Shown piece by piece: positions 14,430-20,127 of a stretch of 20,444 nucleotides of DNA. The notes under the pieces were generated by a model. The model was not told where the DNA came from, did not search any database, and saw only the letters and a program-made list of their open reading frames with translations. This stretch comes from a virus: positions 1 to 20,444 of IMG/VR virus record IMGVR_UViG_3300009160_000212; one strand, 5' to 3'. Within the stretch, counting starts at the first letter, position 1, and each line of letters opens with the position of its first letter. The position numbers and the translations under genes were made by a program.

Positions 14430-14459
14430 ATTATACTTATCAACCGTGTAGTGTGTCAA
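14430..14459 (-). promoter_or_regulatory. Sigma70-type promoter of uvsW
   Basis: TTGACA (14459-14454) and TATAAT (14435-14430), both exact consensus hexamers, are 18 bp apart. The -10 box ends 7 nt before the uvsW ATG at 14422. It directly follows the terminator of the AAA+ ATPase gene. Confidence 0.8.
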
Positions 14460-14473
14460 GTATTATTAGACCT

Positions 14474-14499
14474 AAAAAAAGGACCCCGAAGAGTCCTTT
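14474..14499 (-). terminator. Intrinsic terminator with UUCG tetraloop after the AAA+ ATPase gene
   Basis: The minus strand folds as AAAGGACTC-TTCG-GGGTCCTTT, a 9-bp stem (one G-U pair) with the very stable C(UUCG)G loop. It runs into a tract of seven T (14480-14474). This ends the early block before the uvsW promoter. Confidence 0.92.
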
Positions 14500-14518
14500 G
14501 TTGATTCTAGAACAGTGC

Positions 14519-15562
14519 TCAAGCCTTGATGCAAGTCTCACGAGCAAGCATTTTCCAGTCGTTGGAGTCAATGCGAAACAGATCGGCAATCTTGAGCGAC
14601 ATACGGAGACTAATTTCGCGCATCTTGGAACGGTTCTCCCACATGAAGTCCAGAATTTCCTCAGCTTCGTTACCCTGAAAATCGTAGCTAGAGAACAGAC
14701 CACCAACCGTATCTTTACTGGCATCCTCGTGAACCTGCTTGACGCGAAGCATCTTATCACGCTCAGTGTTGATGGTCAGATCCAGATAGTGACAACGAGA
14801 TTGAAGTGCTTCCAAATGAGCCGCGATCTTCTTAGAACGACGGTCGCTAAAATCCAAGTTGGTCACGAAGATACAAGAACCGTTGAACTCAAAGTCAGTG
14901 GGAATGCCTTCCTTACGCAGATAAGAACTGTCACTGTTCCACCAAATGCGACGACGCTTGCCACTGTCAAGTGCAGCCTTCAGAATGTTAAGTGCATCCT
15001 GATCGTCCCACACATCGCAATCGTCAAAGACCAACACTGACTTGGAATCACTGTACTTATACAGCAGTGCATACAGACCGATAGCAGTGATCGCACCCTT
15101 GACAATCTCAAAACGAGTGCGCTTGCCAGCCAGCTTATCAAACAAGCTTGCCTTTTCCAGTTGAGTTTCAATACCGAACGACTTGCCAACACCAGGAGGG
15201 CCAGTCACGATCATGGCACGGCACTCACCGTTGATCGTAGCCTTGGTCATGGTGTCCAGAATGCGAAAGCGACGACGAATCCGATCCATTGCCTGCTCGT
15301 CAGTCTCATTGGATTCAGCCGCGACCGCAGGAGAGAATGCTACCACTTGAGCGGGTGCGGCAGCGTTGACAACCATCTCTACATCAGACATACTGGCAAT
15401 TTCAATATAAACCTGCTTGGAATCACCAGGCAGTTGACCGTCATTTTTGACTTGAATGCGACCAGTCATGGCATCCAGCGGACGAGCCAGCGTAAACATC
15501 ATATTCTCCACTGCAAAATTCATCTTACGATACACACCACGCTTAACAAGAATCTTAGCCAT
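14519..15562 (-). CDS. AAA+ family ATPase (347 aa)
   Basis: The N-terminal 110 residues have no clear domain; they carry an Ala/Val-rich stretch near 66-82. The ATPase core follows: Walker A GPPGVGKS (121-128), a helix and strand to Walker B VLVFDDCD (176-183), sensor-1-like CIFVTNLDF near 232-240, and a likely arginine finger in LEALQSRCHYLDL. The order and spacing fit AAA+ ATPases found in many large phages. The substrate is unknown; it may remodel a protein or nucleic acid complex early in infection, which is inference. GGAG 9 nt upstream supports the ATG. It is expressed from early promoter cassette 1 and ends in a strong terminator. Confidence 0.85.
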   Translation of the reverse strand: MAKILVKRGVYRKMNFAVENMMFTLARPLDAMTGRIQVKNDGQLPGDSKQVYIEIASMSDVEMVVNAAAPAQVVAFSPAVAAESNETDEQAMDRIRRRFRILDTMTKATINGECRAMIVTGPPGVGKSFGIETQLEKASLFDKLAGKRTRFEIVKGAITAIGLYALLYKYSDSKSVLVFDDCDVWDDQDALNILKAALDSGKRRRIWWNSDSSYLRKEGIPTDFEFNGSCIFVTNLDFSDRRSKKIAAHLEALQSRCHYLDLTINTERDKMLRVKQVHEDASKDTVGGLFSSYDFQGNEAEEILDFMWENRSKMREISLRMSLKIADLFRIDSNDWKMLARETCIKA

Positions 15563-15598
15563 TTGTGTTAACTCCAGTTGTTTACTGACTATGAATAC

Positions 15599-15627
15599 AG
15601 TATATCAAAGAACCGATTTATTGTCAA
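15599..15627 (-). promoter_or_regulatory. Early sigma70 promoter cassette 1 (before the AAA+ ATPase)
   Basis: TTGACA (15627-15622), a 17-bp spacer, then TATACT (15604-15599) preceded by TGA, so it is an extended -10. The stop TGA of the preceding 79-aa gene (15626-15624) lies inside the -35 box. The downstream bases GTATTCATAGTCA are shared with cassette 4. Confidence 0.9.
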
Positions 15628-15863
15628 ATCGCACGAAACTCACGCAAGCATTCCAGATCGTCTTCGGTCAGCGGGCTTTCGGTGAATTCCACATCCCAGC
15701 CTTCCATTTGAAGACGATCAATCTCGCTAAGAACACGAAGAGTAGCGGATTCAAACGAGGGTGCCACATCGCGACCAGGAATACGCCAGCCGTAGGGAGT
15801 CAGATTGCTTTCGCAGATGAAATCGCCGTTAGGCTTGGTGGCAGTGTAGGACAAATATTTCAT
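15624..15863 (-). CDS. Small early protein of unknown function (79 aa)
   Basis: The protein is acidic with a short beta-type N-terminus (MKYLSYTATKPNGDFICESN) and a helical, Asp/Glu-rich C-terminal half (ESPLTEDDLECLREFRAI). No domain was recognised. The start has AGGAG 9 nt upstream, in the leader made by early promoter cassette 2. Its stop TGA is part of the -35 box of the next promoter. Small genes with their own early promoter often encode host-takeover proteins in T4-like phages, but nothing in the sequence shows this. Confidence 0.8.
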   Translation of the reverse strand: MKYLSYTATKPNGDFICESNLTPYGWRIPGRDVAPSFESATLRVLSEIDRLQMEGWDVEFTESPLTEDDLECLREFRAI

Positions 15864-15894
15864 TTCGTTCGCTCCTGTTTTCTAACTTGAATAC

Positions 15895-15923
15895 AGTATA
15901 ACAGAGTTCCGAATTACTGTCAA
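15895..15923 (-). promoter_or_regulatory. Early sigma70 promoter cassette 2 (before the 79-aa gene)
   Basis: TTGACA (15923-15918), a 17-bp spacer, then TATACT (15900-15895). The TGA stop of the HD hydrolase gene (15922-15920) lies inside the -35 box. The leader TCAAGTTAGAAAACAG is the same as in cassette 5. Confidence 0.9.
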
Positions 15924-16363
15924 ACTAGCCGTGACTTGATTTCCATGTAAAATTGATGATACTTTGCCATACGAGAAATATCTTTTTCTGACACACCCTT
16001 AAGACGACGGATATCAGTGTTGTGTCTGAGATCAGACATCTTTACACGCATGGCATCCTCATTAGCAAAAACACCTTCCTTGTATTCTTCGTAGGTCTGA
16101 CCAGGAACCTTTGTCAGAGCCTTGATGCCTGCAATAACCCGTTCACTGATACCAGCATCACGGAGATCCTTGTATGTTACTGAGGTGTCCTCCACAACAT
16201 CATGTCCGAGTGCCATGCACATCAACTCTTCATCCTCAGTCTTGAGGTAATGCATTACCTTTAGTGGGTGAAGAATATATGGATTGCCACCCTTGTCAAA
16301 TTGACCAGCATGAGCATTGGTGACGATGACTAACATCTTACCAAGCATTTCACCCTTCTTCAT
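15920..16363 (-). CDS. SpoT/Mesh1-like HD-domain phosphohydrolase, probable (p)ppGpp hydrolase (147 aa)
   Basis: It matches the hydrolase domain of RelA/SpoT proteins throughout: NAHAGQFDKGGNPYILHPLK (H18, H32), MALGHDVVEDTSVTYKDL (H54-D55, E58-D59) and KMSDLRHNTDIRRL (D111, N115). These correspond to the metal-binding and substrate residues of the SpoT hydrolase (HP, HDxxED, DRxHN). No synthetase, TGS or ACT domain is attached, and the length fits Mesh1-type small hydrolases. It may lower host (p)ppGpp (stringent response) early in infection; other pyrophosphate substrates are possible. I chose the ATG at 16363 with GAAGGGG upstream. The reading from 16498 would begin upstream of the promoter and overlap the previous gene. 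Confidence 0.88.
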   Translation of the reverse strand: MKKGEMLGKMLVIVTNAHAGQFDKGGNPYILHPLKVMHYLKTEDEELMCMALGHDVVEDTSVTYKDLRDAGISERVIAGIKALTKVPGQTYEEYKEGVFANEDAMRVKMSDLRHNTDIRRLKGVSEKDISRMAKYHQFYMEIKSRLV

Positions 16364-16390
16364 ATCTGACCCCTTCTTTACTGTATTTGT

Positions 16391-16419
16391 AGTATATAAT
16401 AGGTCCGATTTATTGTCAA
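16391..16419 (-). promoter_or_regulatory. Early sigma70 promoter cassette 3 (before the HD hydrolase)
   Basis: TTGACA (16419-16414), a 17-bp spacer, then TATACT (16396-16391). The -35 box begins two bases after the TGA stop of the 250-aa gene (16424-16422). The spacer starts ATAAATCGG, as in cassette 1. Confidence 0.88.
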
Positions 16420-16421
16420 AT

Positions 16422-17174
16422 TCAGACAAAAATCTTAACACGATTAAGCTGAGTCTTACCATCAGCGTGATGCGCTTTGACAGTGCCCTGACCAGCAACT
16501 TTAGATCCGACCGCAGCCGAAGTTTTCTGACTGTAGAAGATTACTTGATCCTGATTCGTAATCAGAGTGGTAAAGTAGCAATTCCACTGCTGGCTGTAGA
16601 CCTGACGAAGTACCTCGCCAGCAAAGCTAATCTTATCGTCAATCTGACCAATATGGCCACCGCGCGCATCACTTATACGATCATCCACGGACTGTTTTGC
16701 CGTTGCACGTTCATATCCAATTGGCAAGTAAGCCACTGTGCCAAGATCACGATCACTGATAGTATCGCCATTGGCCAGGGCCAGTGATTTAGTGTCAAAT
16801 TCGTTCAGGACCTTGCCAGCAAGAATCTTAAACATCAAACCCTTGTAGTGAGTACGAATGTTAGATGCCAGAGCACGATCCTCTTCCGTGATCATAGAAG
16901 AATCTCCAAGAGCGCGGACCATGAAATCACGGTTGCTGATCACGGGAAAAGTCTCACCCTGATCATTGACAGAAACAGTGCCTGCATTGATGTACTGACC
17001 AGCACAAAGTCTGAATGCGGTCGCAGCAGCGGCAAAAACCGTGTCAGTGTCATACATCTTGGGTTGTGCGCGAACTGAGCGAGAGCGCCGAGCGGGCTGA
17101 TCTGCTTCATCTTGCTGATTGAGACGCTTGACTTCCAGAGTAGACATATTGGATACATCAACGAAACCACTCAT
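16422..17174 (-). CDS. Early protein of unknown function (250 aa)
   Basis: The first 40 residues are charged and Arg/Ser-rich, then come Ala-rich helices (TDTVFAAAATAFRLCAGQYI). The middle holds ISNRDFMVRALGDSSMITEE and IGYERATAKQSVDDRISDAR. The C-terminal part, TVKAHHADGKTQLNRVKIFV, could be strands of a small beta-barrel. No family was recognised. AAGGAG supports the ATG at 17174. Only 30 bases separate it from the 133-aa gene and no promoter is seen there, so it is probably co-transcribed with that gene from cassette 4. Its base composition is like the AAA+ ATPase nearby, and the two may work together (inference). Confidence 0.85.
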   Translation of the reverse strand: MSGFVDVSNMSTLEVKRLNQQDEADQPARRSRSVRAQPKMYDTDTVFAAAATAFRLCAGQYINAGTVSVNDQGETFPVISNRDFMVRALGDSSMITEEDRALASNIRTHYKGLMFKILAGKVLNEFDTKSLALANGDTISDRDLGTVAYLPIGYERATAKQSVDDRISDARGGHIGQIDDKISFAGEVLRQVYSQQWNCYFTTLITNQDQVIFYSQKTSAAVGSKVAGQGTVKAHHADGKTQLNRVKIFV

Positions 17175-17204
17175 TTTTACTCTCCTTTAGATAGACAAAT
17201 ATTA

Positions 17205-17606
17205 TCAATCGTGATAAATGACCATGTGATCAACGCCAGGCACAACACCAACTGGCCTATAAATTCGCTGCTCACCGTCCCAACCATCTTCATCAAACAG
17301 AACATCATGCTCACCGACAACAGTGAACCGAACTTCCTTGCCAGTGTGATGACTCACAACAAAGAACTCTCTGGGCATGCCGAAGTACTCAGATGTCAAT
17401 TTGAGAACCCGACGGTTTTTGTCATACTCGCAATACTTGAGCGAGACGGTGGGAATCTTGGGCTGCTTGTCAGGAACATAACGACCTTGACCTGCGATCA
17501 CATTACGAGCATAGGTACCAAACATTTCTGACTCCTCATTAAGACTGGGCAGTGGATAATGTTGCTGTTCCCACTCTGCTGAAACAGAACGAAAATTACT
17601 CAACAC
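17205..17606 (-). CDS. Early protein of unknown function (133 aa, GTG start)
   Basis: No domain was recognised. The N-terminal third is polar (EWEQQHYPLPSLNEESEMFG). The rest is predicted beta-rich, with PTVSLKYCEYDKNRRVLKLT, FFVVSHHTGKEVRFTVVGEH and a final GVVPGVDHMVIYHD. The start is taken as GTG at 17606 because AGGAG lies 9 nt upstream. A TTG at 17615 touches that ribosome site directly and is less likely. It is the first gene after early promoter cassette 4, followed by the 250-aa gene. Confidence 0.75.
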   Translation of the reverse strand: MLSNFRSVSAEWEQQHYPLPSLNEESEMFGTYARNVIAGQGRYVPDKQPKIPTVSLKYCEYDKNRRVLKLTSEYFGMPREFFVVSHHTGKEVRFTVVGEHDVLFDEDGWDGEQRIYRPVGVVPGVDHMVIYHD

Positions 17607-17635
17607 GATCTGCAACTCCTTTTGACTATGAATAC

Positions 17636-17664
17636 AGTATATCAGGGTTTGGATTTATTGTCAA
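17636..17664 (-). promoter_or_regulatory. Early sigma70 promoter cassette 4 (before the 133-aa gene)
   Basis: TTGACA (17664-17659), a 17-bp spacer, then TATACT (17641-17636), with an extended TGA before the -10. It begins 3 bases after the TAA stop of the 106-aa gene. Downstream bases match cassette 1. Confidence 0.9.
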
Positions 17665-17667
17665 CTG

Positions 17668-17988
17668 TTAGGCTTTTACCTTCTTCCAGCACTTGGCCAC
17701 TTCTTCCCAGCAACCGTGGCTCAAACCAAAGCCCCAACTGTAGGGACCATATTGACAGATGGCTTCAACCTTGAGCACATCGCGGCCTTCGCCGTAGCAG
17801 AAGCAATGATCGCCGATCTTGAGACCGGGCAACTTTTCAACCTCAAAGGTCAACTTGCCGAATTCCTCTTCCAACTTGAGAAATTCAGTCTTGAGAAACT
17901 TGGTGATCTCTCGCTTGTTTTGAAACACAAAAGACGCTTGGAGATTGCCACGCACACGACCTACGAACTTGAACACTGGGTTTGTCAT
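17668..17988 (-). CDS. Small early protein of unknown function (106 aa)
   Basis: No family was recognised. The N-terminal half is helical and charged (KREITKFLKTEFLKLEEEFG). The C-terminal half has Cys and aromatic residues (KIGDHCFCYGEGRDVLKVEA, then CQYGPYSWGFGLSHGCWEEV) and could be a small beta-barrel or bind a metal through its four Cys (inference). It is the sole gene of early promoter cassette 5. The leader is nearly the same as in cassette 2 but reads AGTAG where cassette 2 has AGGAG, so its ribosome site is weaker. Confidence 0.8.
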   Translation of the reverse strand: MTNPVFKFVGRVRGNLQASFVFQNKREITKFLKTEFLKLEEEFGKLTFEVEKLPGLKIGDHCFCYGEGRDVLKVEAICQYGPYSWGFGLSHGCWEEVAKCWKKVKA

Positions 17989-18017
17989 TGCTTGCTACTG
18001 TTTTCTAACTTGAATAC

Positions 18018-18046
18018 AGTATAACAAAGAACCGAATTACTGTCAA
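18018..18046 (-). promoter_or_regulatory. Early sigma70 promoter cassette 5 (before the 106-aa gene)
   Basis: TTGACA (18046-18041), a 17-bp spacer, then TATACT (18023-18018). The TGA stop of the uvsY-like gene (18045-18043) lies inside the -35 box. Spacer and leader are nearly identical to cassette 2. Confidence 0.9.
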
Positions 18047-18498
18047 ATCGCGGCATCTTCCATACCCGATACGCGAAGACGAACAATATGCCCTAGCATA
18101 AAGTTTTTAGACTCCAGTCCCTTCATAATTCCAAGATAACGATTTCGTAGCAGAGAAACCTCGCCGATTAACAACTCCATGTTGATTACCTCGGTCTCTC
18201 CGTCTACATACTTTTCTGCATCACGACTGGTTAACGCTCGTTGATACCCCTCTAGATACTTTTTGAAGAACTTGCTTTTGGTTTTCTTTAGCTCTAAATT
18301 AAGATAGTTCAACACAGCCTCAATAAGTTGAAGCTGTTGAAATCTGTAATCAGTGATACCTGGTAAAGCCGCAAGATTTTTTTCTATATTTCCCTTTACG
18401 CTAACTTCATGTCGCGCATCTTCTAACTCTTTTTCATAGTGTGAAATAAAATCTGGCAATATTGCCAGATTTTGCGTCAGTTTAGCGTACCAATTCAT
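18043..18498 (-). CDS. uvsY: Probable UvsY recombination mediator (151 aa)
   Basis: The protein is all-helical and Lys/Glu-rich. The part LNLELKKTKSKFFKKYLEGY, followed by QRALTSRDAEKYVDGETEVI, and the end LGIMKGLESKNFMLGHIVRL have the order and character of UvsY proteins of T4-like phages: a long helix, a short K/RD...YV/IKGDxE segment, a helix, then the KxFxIxHIxxxR-like end. The length is close to T4 UvsY (137 aa). UvsY loads UvsX onto ssDNA coated with gp32. Position two genes after uvsX supports the call. It follows the 90-aa gene by four bases; no Shine-Dalgarno is evident. Confidence 0.65.
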   Translation of the reverse strand: MNWYAKLTQNLAILPDFISHYEKELEDARHEVSVKGNIEKNLAALPGITDYRFQQLQLIEAVLNYLNLELKKTKSKFFKKYLEGYQRALTSRDAEKYVDGETEVINMELLIGEVSLLRNRYLGIMKGLESKNFMLGHIVRLRVSGMEDAAI

Positions 18499-18502
18499 TT
18501 AA

Positions 18503-18775
18503 TTATTCAGAATAATCATCTTGATCATCAAAATTCAATTCGTCATATTCTTCGTCTGTTTCATAATCATCAGTGGTATCCTCGCTATAAAACTTTACTG
18601 CTTCCATGATATCACTGTCTCCATCAAATTCGTGACGAATATCTTCTAAATCGTAATCGTGTTCCATAAGAATGATGATCAGATTATCTGCCAATTGTGA
18701 TCTGTCTTCTGGGTTGACATAATCACTCATTAAATTCCAAACATCAGAGATTGCTGTTAGTGTTGATTTATTCAT
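18503..18775 (-). CDS. Small acidic protein between uvsX and uvsY (90 aa)
   Basis: A helical N-terminal part (TAISDVWNLMSDYV, then QLADNLIIILMEHDYDLEDI) is followed by FDGDSDIMEAVKFYSED and a strongly acidic tail (DDYETDEEYDELNFDDQDDY). From memory, similar small acidic proteins lie beside uvsX in T4-like cyanophages; their function is unknown. The acidic tail could mimic DNA or bind a basic partner, which is only a guess. It overlaps the uvsX stop by 8 bases, with GAGG before its ATG, so the pair is co-translated. Confidence 0.8.
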   Translation of the reverse strand: MNKSTLTAISDVWNLMSDYVNPEDRSQLADNLIIILMEHDYDLEDIRHEFDGDSDIMEAVKFYSEDTTDDYETDEEYDELNFDDQDDYSE

Positions 18776-19826
18776 TGATTGCTTCCTCTACAATTTCAGT
18801 ATTAGTGACTTTAGTTTCAAATTCCTTCATTACCAAATCCATAATTCCATTTTCGTTTCTATTCCACTCTTTTCTGAAATACTTATGAATTTCTCCATTA
18901 TTATCAGTATAAGCGTAGCGATTGCCTTCTTTTTTAATTAACTGTCTTTTTTCAATCAAGTCAAAAAATCCGCTATATGGATTCATCCCCGTTTCGTAGG
19001 GAATCTGAATTTGAATGTCTTCAAACGGTTTAGCGTATCTGGTTTTCATGATCTTGCATCCAGCACGAATACCCAATACATCAGTGACCTTGTTTCCTTC
19101 TTCATCTTCTTTTAATTTCAATTTCTTCATTGCGACCAAAATAGATGATGCATACACAAATCCTTGTCCGCCGCTGACTACTGGGTCTGGATTATATGGG
19201 TCTTGGCTAGCATAAGAATGATTGGTAGCCACTAATCCGATGTTTAGTGAACCGAACATGTTGACACAGTTTCTGACCAAAGACATTAGAGCTTTTGGTT
19301 TTCTACCTAAATCCCCGCGCATGTCGCCACTTTCAAACTGATTCACATCGGTGGGAGTAAGCAACATGCCCAAACTATCAATTACAAACAAAACCTTTGG
19401 ACGCTCGCTTTCCGCGAGTGCTTTATAGCTTTTTACGAATTCGGTAATTGTCTTGGCAACATCATCAATCATGCTCATTGATAGACGAAGTAGTTTGTTC
19501 TCGTTAGTGTCTACTCCTAGATTTTTCAACCAACTTTCGTCAAGTGCATTTTCGCTGTCAATCAAAATTACATAAATGCCCTGTTCTTGAGCATTCTTTA
19601 CTATGTTACCAGAACAAATGTACGATTTGCCCGCCCCACTTTCTCCAGCAAATACCGTTACCTTTCCTAGCGGGATTCCTTTTTTGAAATCCCCAGATAT
19701 CAAATAATTCAGTGCGTAATTTCCAGTGCTGATCCAGTCAGTTGGATCATTGAATCCAATGCTAAGTCCGTCAATAGACTTAGTTATTTCTTTTCTGAAA
19801 CGACTAATATCAAATGGCTTTGTCAT
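18768..19826 (-). CDS. uvsX: UvsX, RecA-like recombinase
   Basis: A 352-aa protein (T4 UvsX is about 390). Walker A is GESGAGKS (61-68), followed by YVILIDSENALDESWLKNLG with the catalytic Glu, Walker B VLFVIDSLGML near 145-155, and a following TPTDVNQFESGDMRGDLGRK. The later NHSYASQDPYNPDPVVSGGQ corresponds to the DNA-binding loop region of RecA-like proteins. The protein forms filaments on ssDNA and carries out strand exchange for recombination-dependent replication. GGAAGA lies in the short gap before the ATG. It is encoded with the possible SSB upstream and the probable UvsY downstream. Confidence 0.95.
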   Translation of the reverse strand: MTKPFDISRFRKEITKSIDGLSIGFNDPTDWISTGNYALNYLISGDFKKGIPLGKVTVFAGESGAGKSYICSGNIVKNAQEQGIYVILIDSENALDESWLKNLGVDTNENKLLRLSMSMIDDVAKTITEFVKSYKALAESERPKVLFVIDSLGMLLTPTDVNQFESGDMRGDLGRKPKALMSLVRNCVNMFGSLNIGLVATNHSYASQDPYNPDPVVSGGQGFVYASSILVAMKKLKLKEDEEGNKVTDVLGIRAGCKIMKTRYAKPFEDIQIQIPYETGMNPYSGFFDLIEKRQLIKKEGNRYAYTDNNGEIHKYFRKEWNRNENGIMDLVMKEFETKVTNTEIVEEAINE

Positions 19827-19828
19827 AA

Positions 19829-20068
19829 TTATCTTCCGTTCACTATTTGCTTGTTAGTATAAATGCTGAACGATTGTTTGTCTAATAATTCTGGACAACT
19901 ATTTGCCATTTCTTCAAATTCATAATCGTTTGGATAATGGCGTAATACACCACGAGCACGATCACGCACAATACTTGGAACACGAGGTGTTTTTCCCGGG
20001 TCACATAATTCTTCTAATAGCTTCTTTCCCTGCTTTAGGGAACGAAACCTTTCATCTGGTAAAGTCAT
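19829..20068 (-). CDS. BPSL0761-family-like small protein (79 aa)
   Basis: It starts MTLPDERFRSLKQGKKLLEE and continues TPRVPSIVRDRARGVLRHYP. This agrees with the pattern of the BPSL0761 family (MTMPDERxRAL ... PRxPxxVRxxAxxLLRHYP), small proteins known from Proteobacteria and some phages, with no known function. The ATG at 20068 is chosen because family similarity begins at MTLPDER and GGAG lies 9 nt upstream; a longer reading from 20098 would run into the terminator hairpin. The stop is two bases before the uvsX ATG, so it is co-transcribed with uvsX. It is the best hint in the window of a proteobacterial, perhaps betaproteobacterial, host. Confidence 0.75.
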   Translation of the reverse strand: MTLPDERFRSLKQGKKLLEELCDPGKTPRVPSIVRDRARGVLRHYPNDYEFEEMANSCPELLDKQSFSIYTNKQIVNGR

Positions 20069-20079
20069 TTTTATTCTCC

Positions 20080-20115
20080 AAATAATAGAAACAAGCACTC
20101 AGTATGAGTGCTTGT
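20080..20115 (-). terminator. Probable intrinsic terminator after the ssDNA-binding-like gene
   Basis: The minus strand folds as ACAAGCACTC-ATACT-GAGTGCTTGT, a perfect 10-bp stem with a 5-nt loop, followed by a T-rich stretch (TTCTATTATTT). It lies between the SSB-like stop (20128) and the next ribosome site. The T tract is interrupted, so some read-through into uvsX is likely. Confidence 0.7.
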
Positions 20116-20127
20116 GTGCTTACTGAT

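Noticed and set aside
14423-14443. Extension of UvsW to an ATG at 14443
   Set aside because: It would start between the -35 and -10 boxes of the uvsW promoter.
14453-15040. A 195-codon open frame on the plus strand opposite the AAA+ ATPase gene
   Set aside because: It is fully antisense to a gene with clear Walker motifs, has no ribosome site, no promoter and no recognisable motif; long antisense frames are common in GC-richer coding DNA.
15456-15890. A 144-codon plus-strand open frame across promoter cassettes 1 and 2
   Set aside because: It runs through two promoters and antisense to two supported genes; composition and start context do not support coding.
16364-16498. N-terminal extension of the HD hydrolase to an ATG at 16498
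   Set aside because: The added 45 residues translate promoter cassette 3 and the end of the 250-aa gene; the family match begins at the ATG at 16363, which has a good ribosome site.
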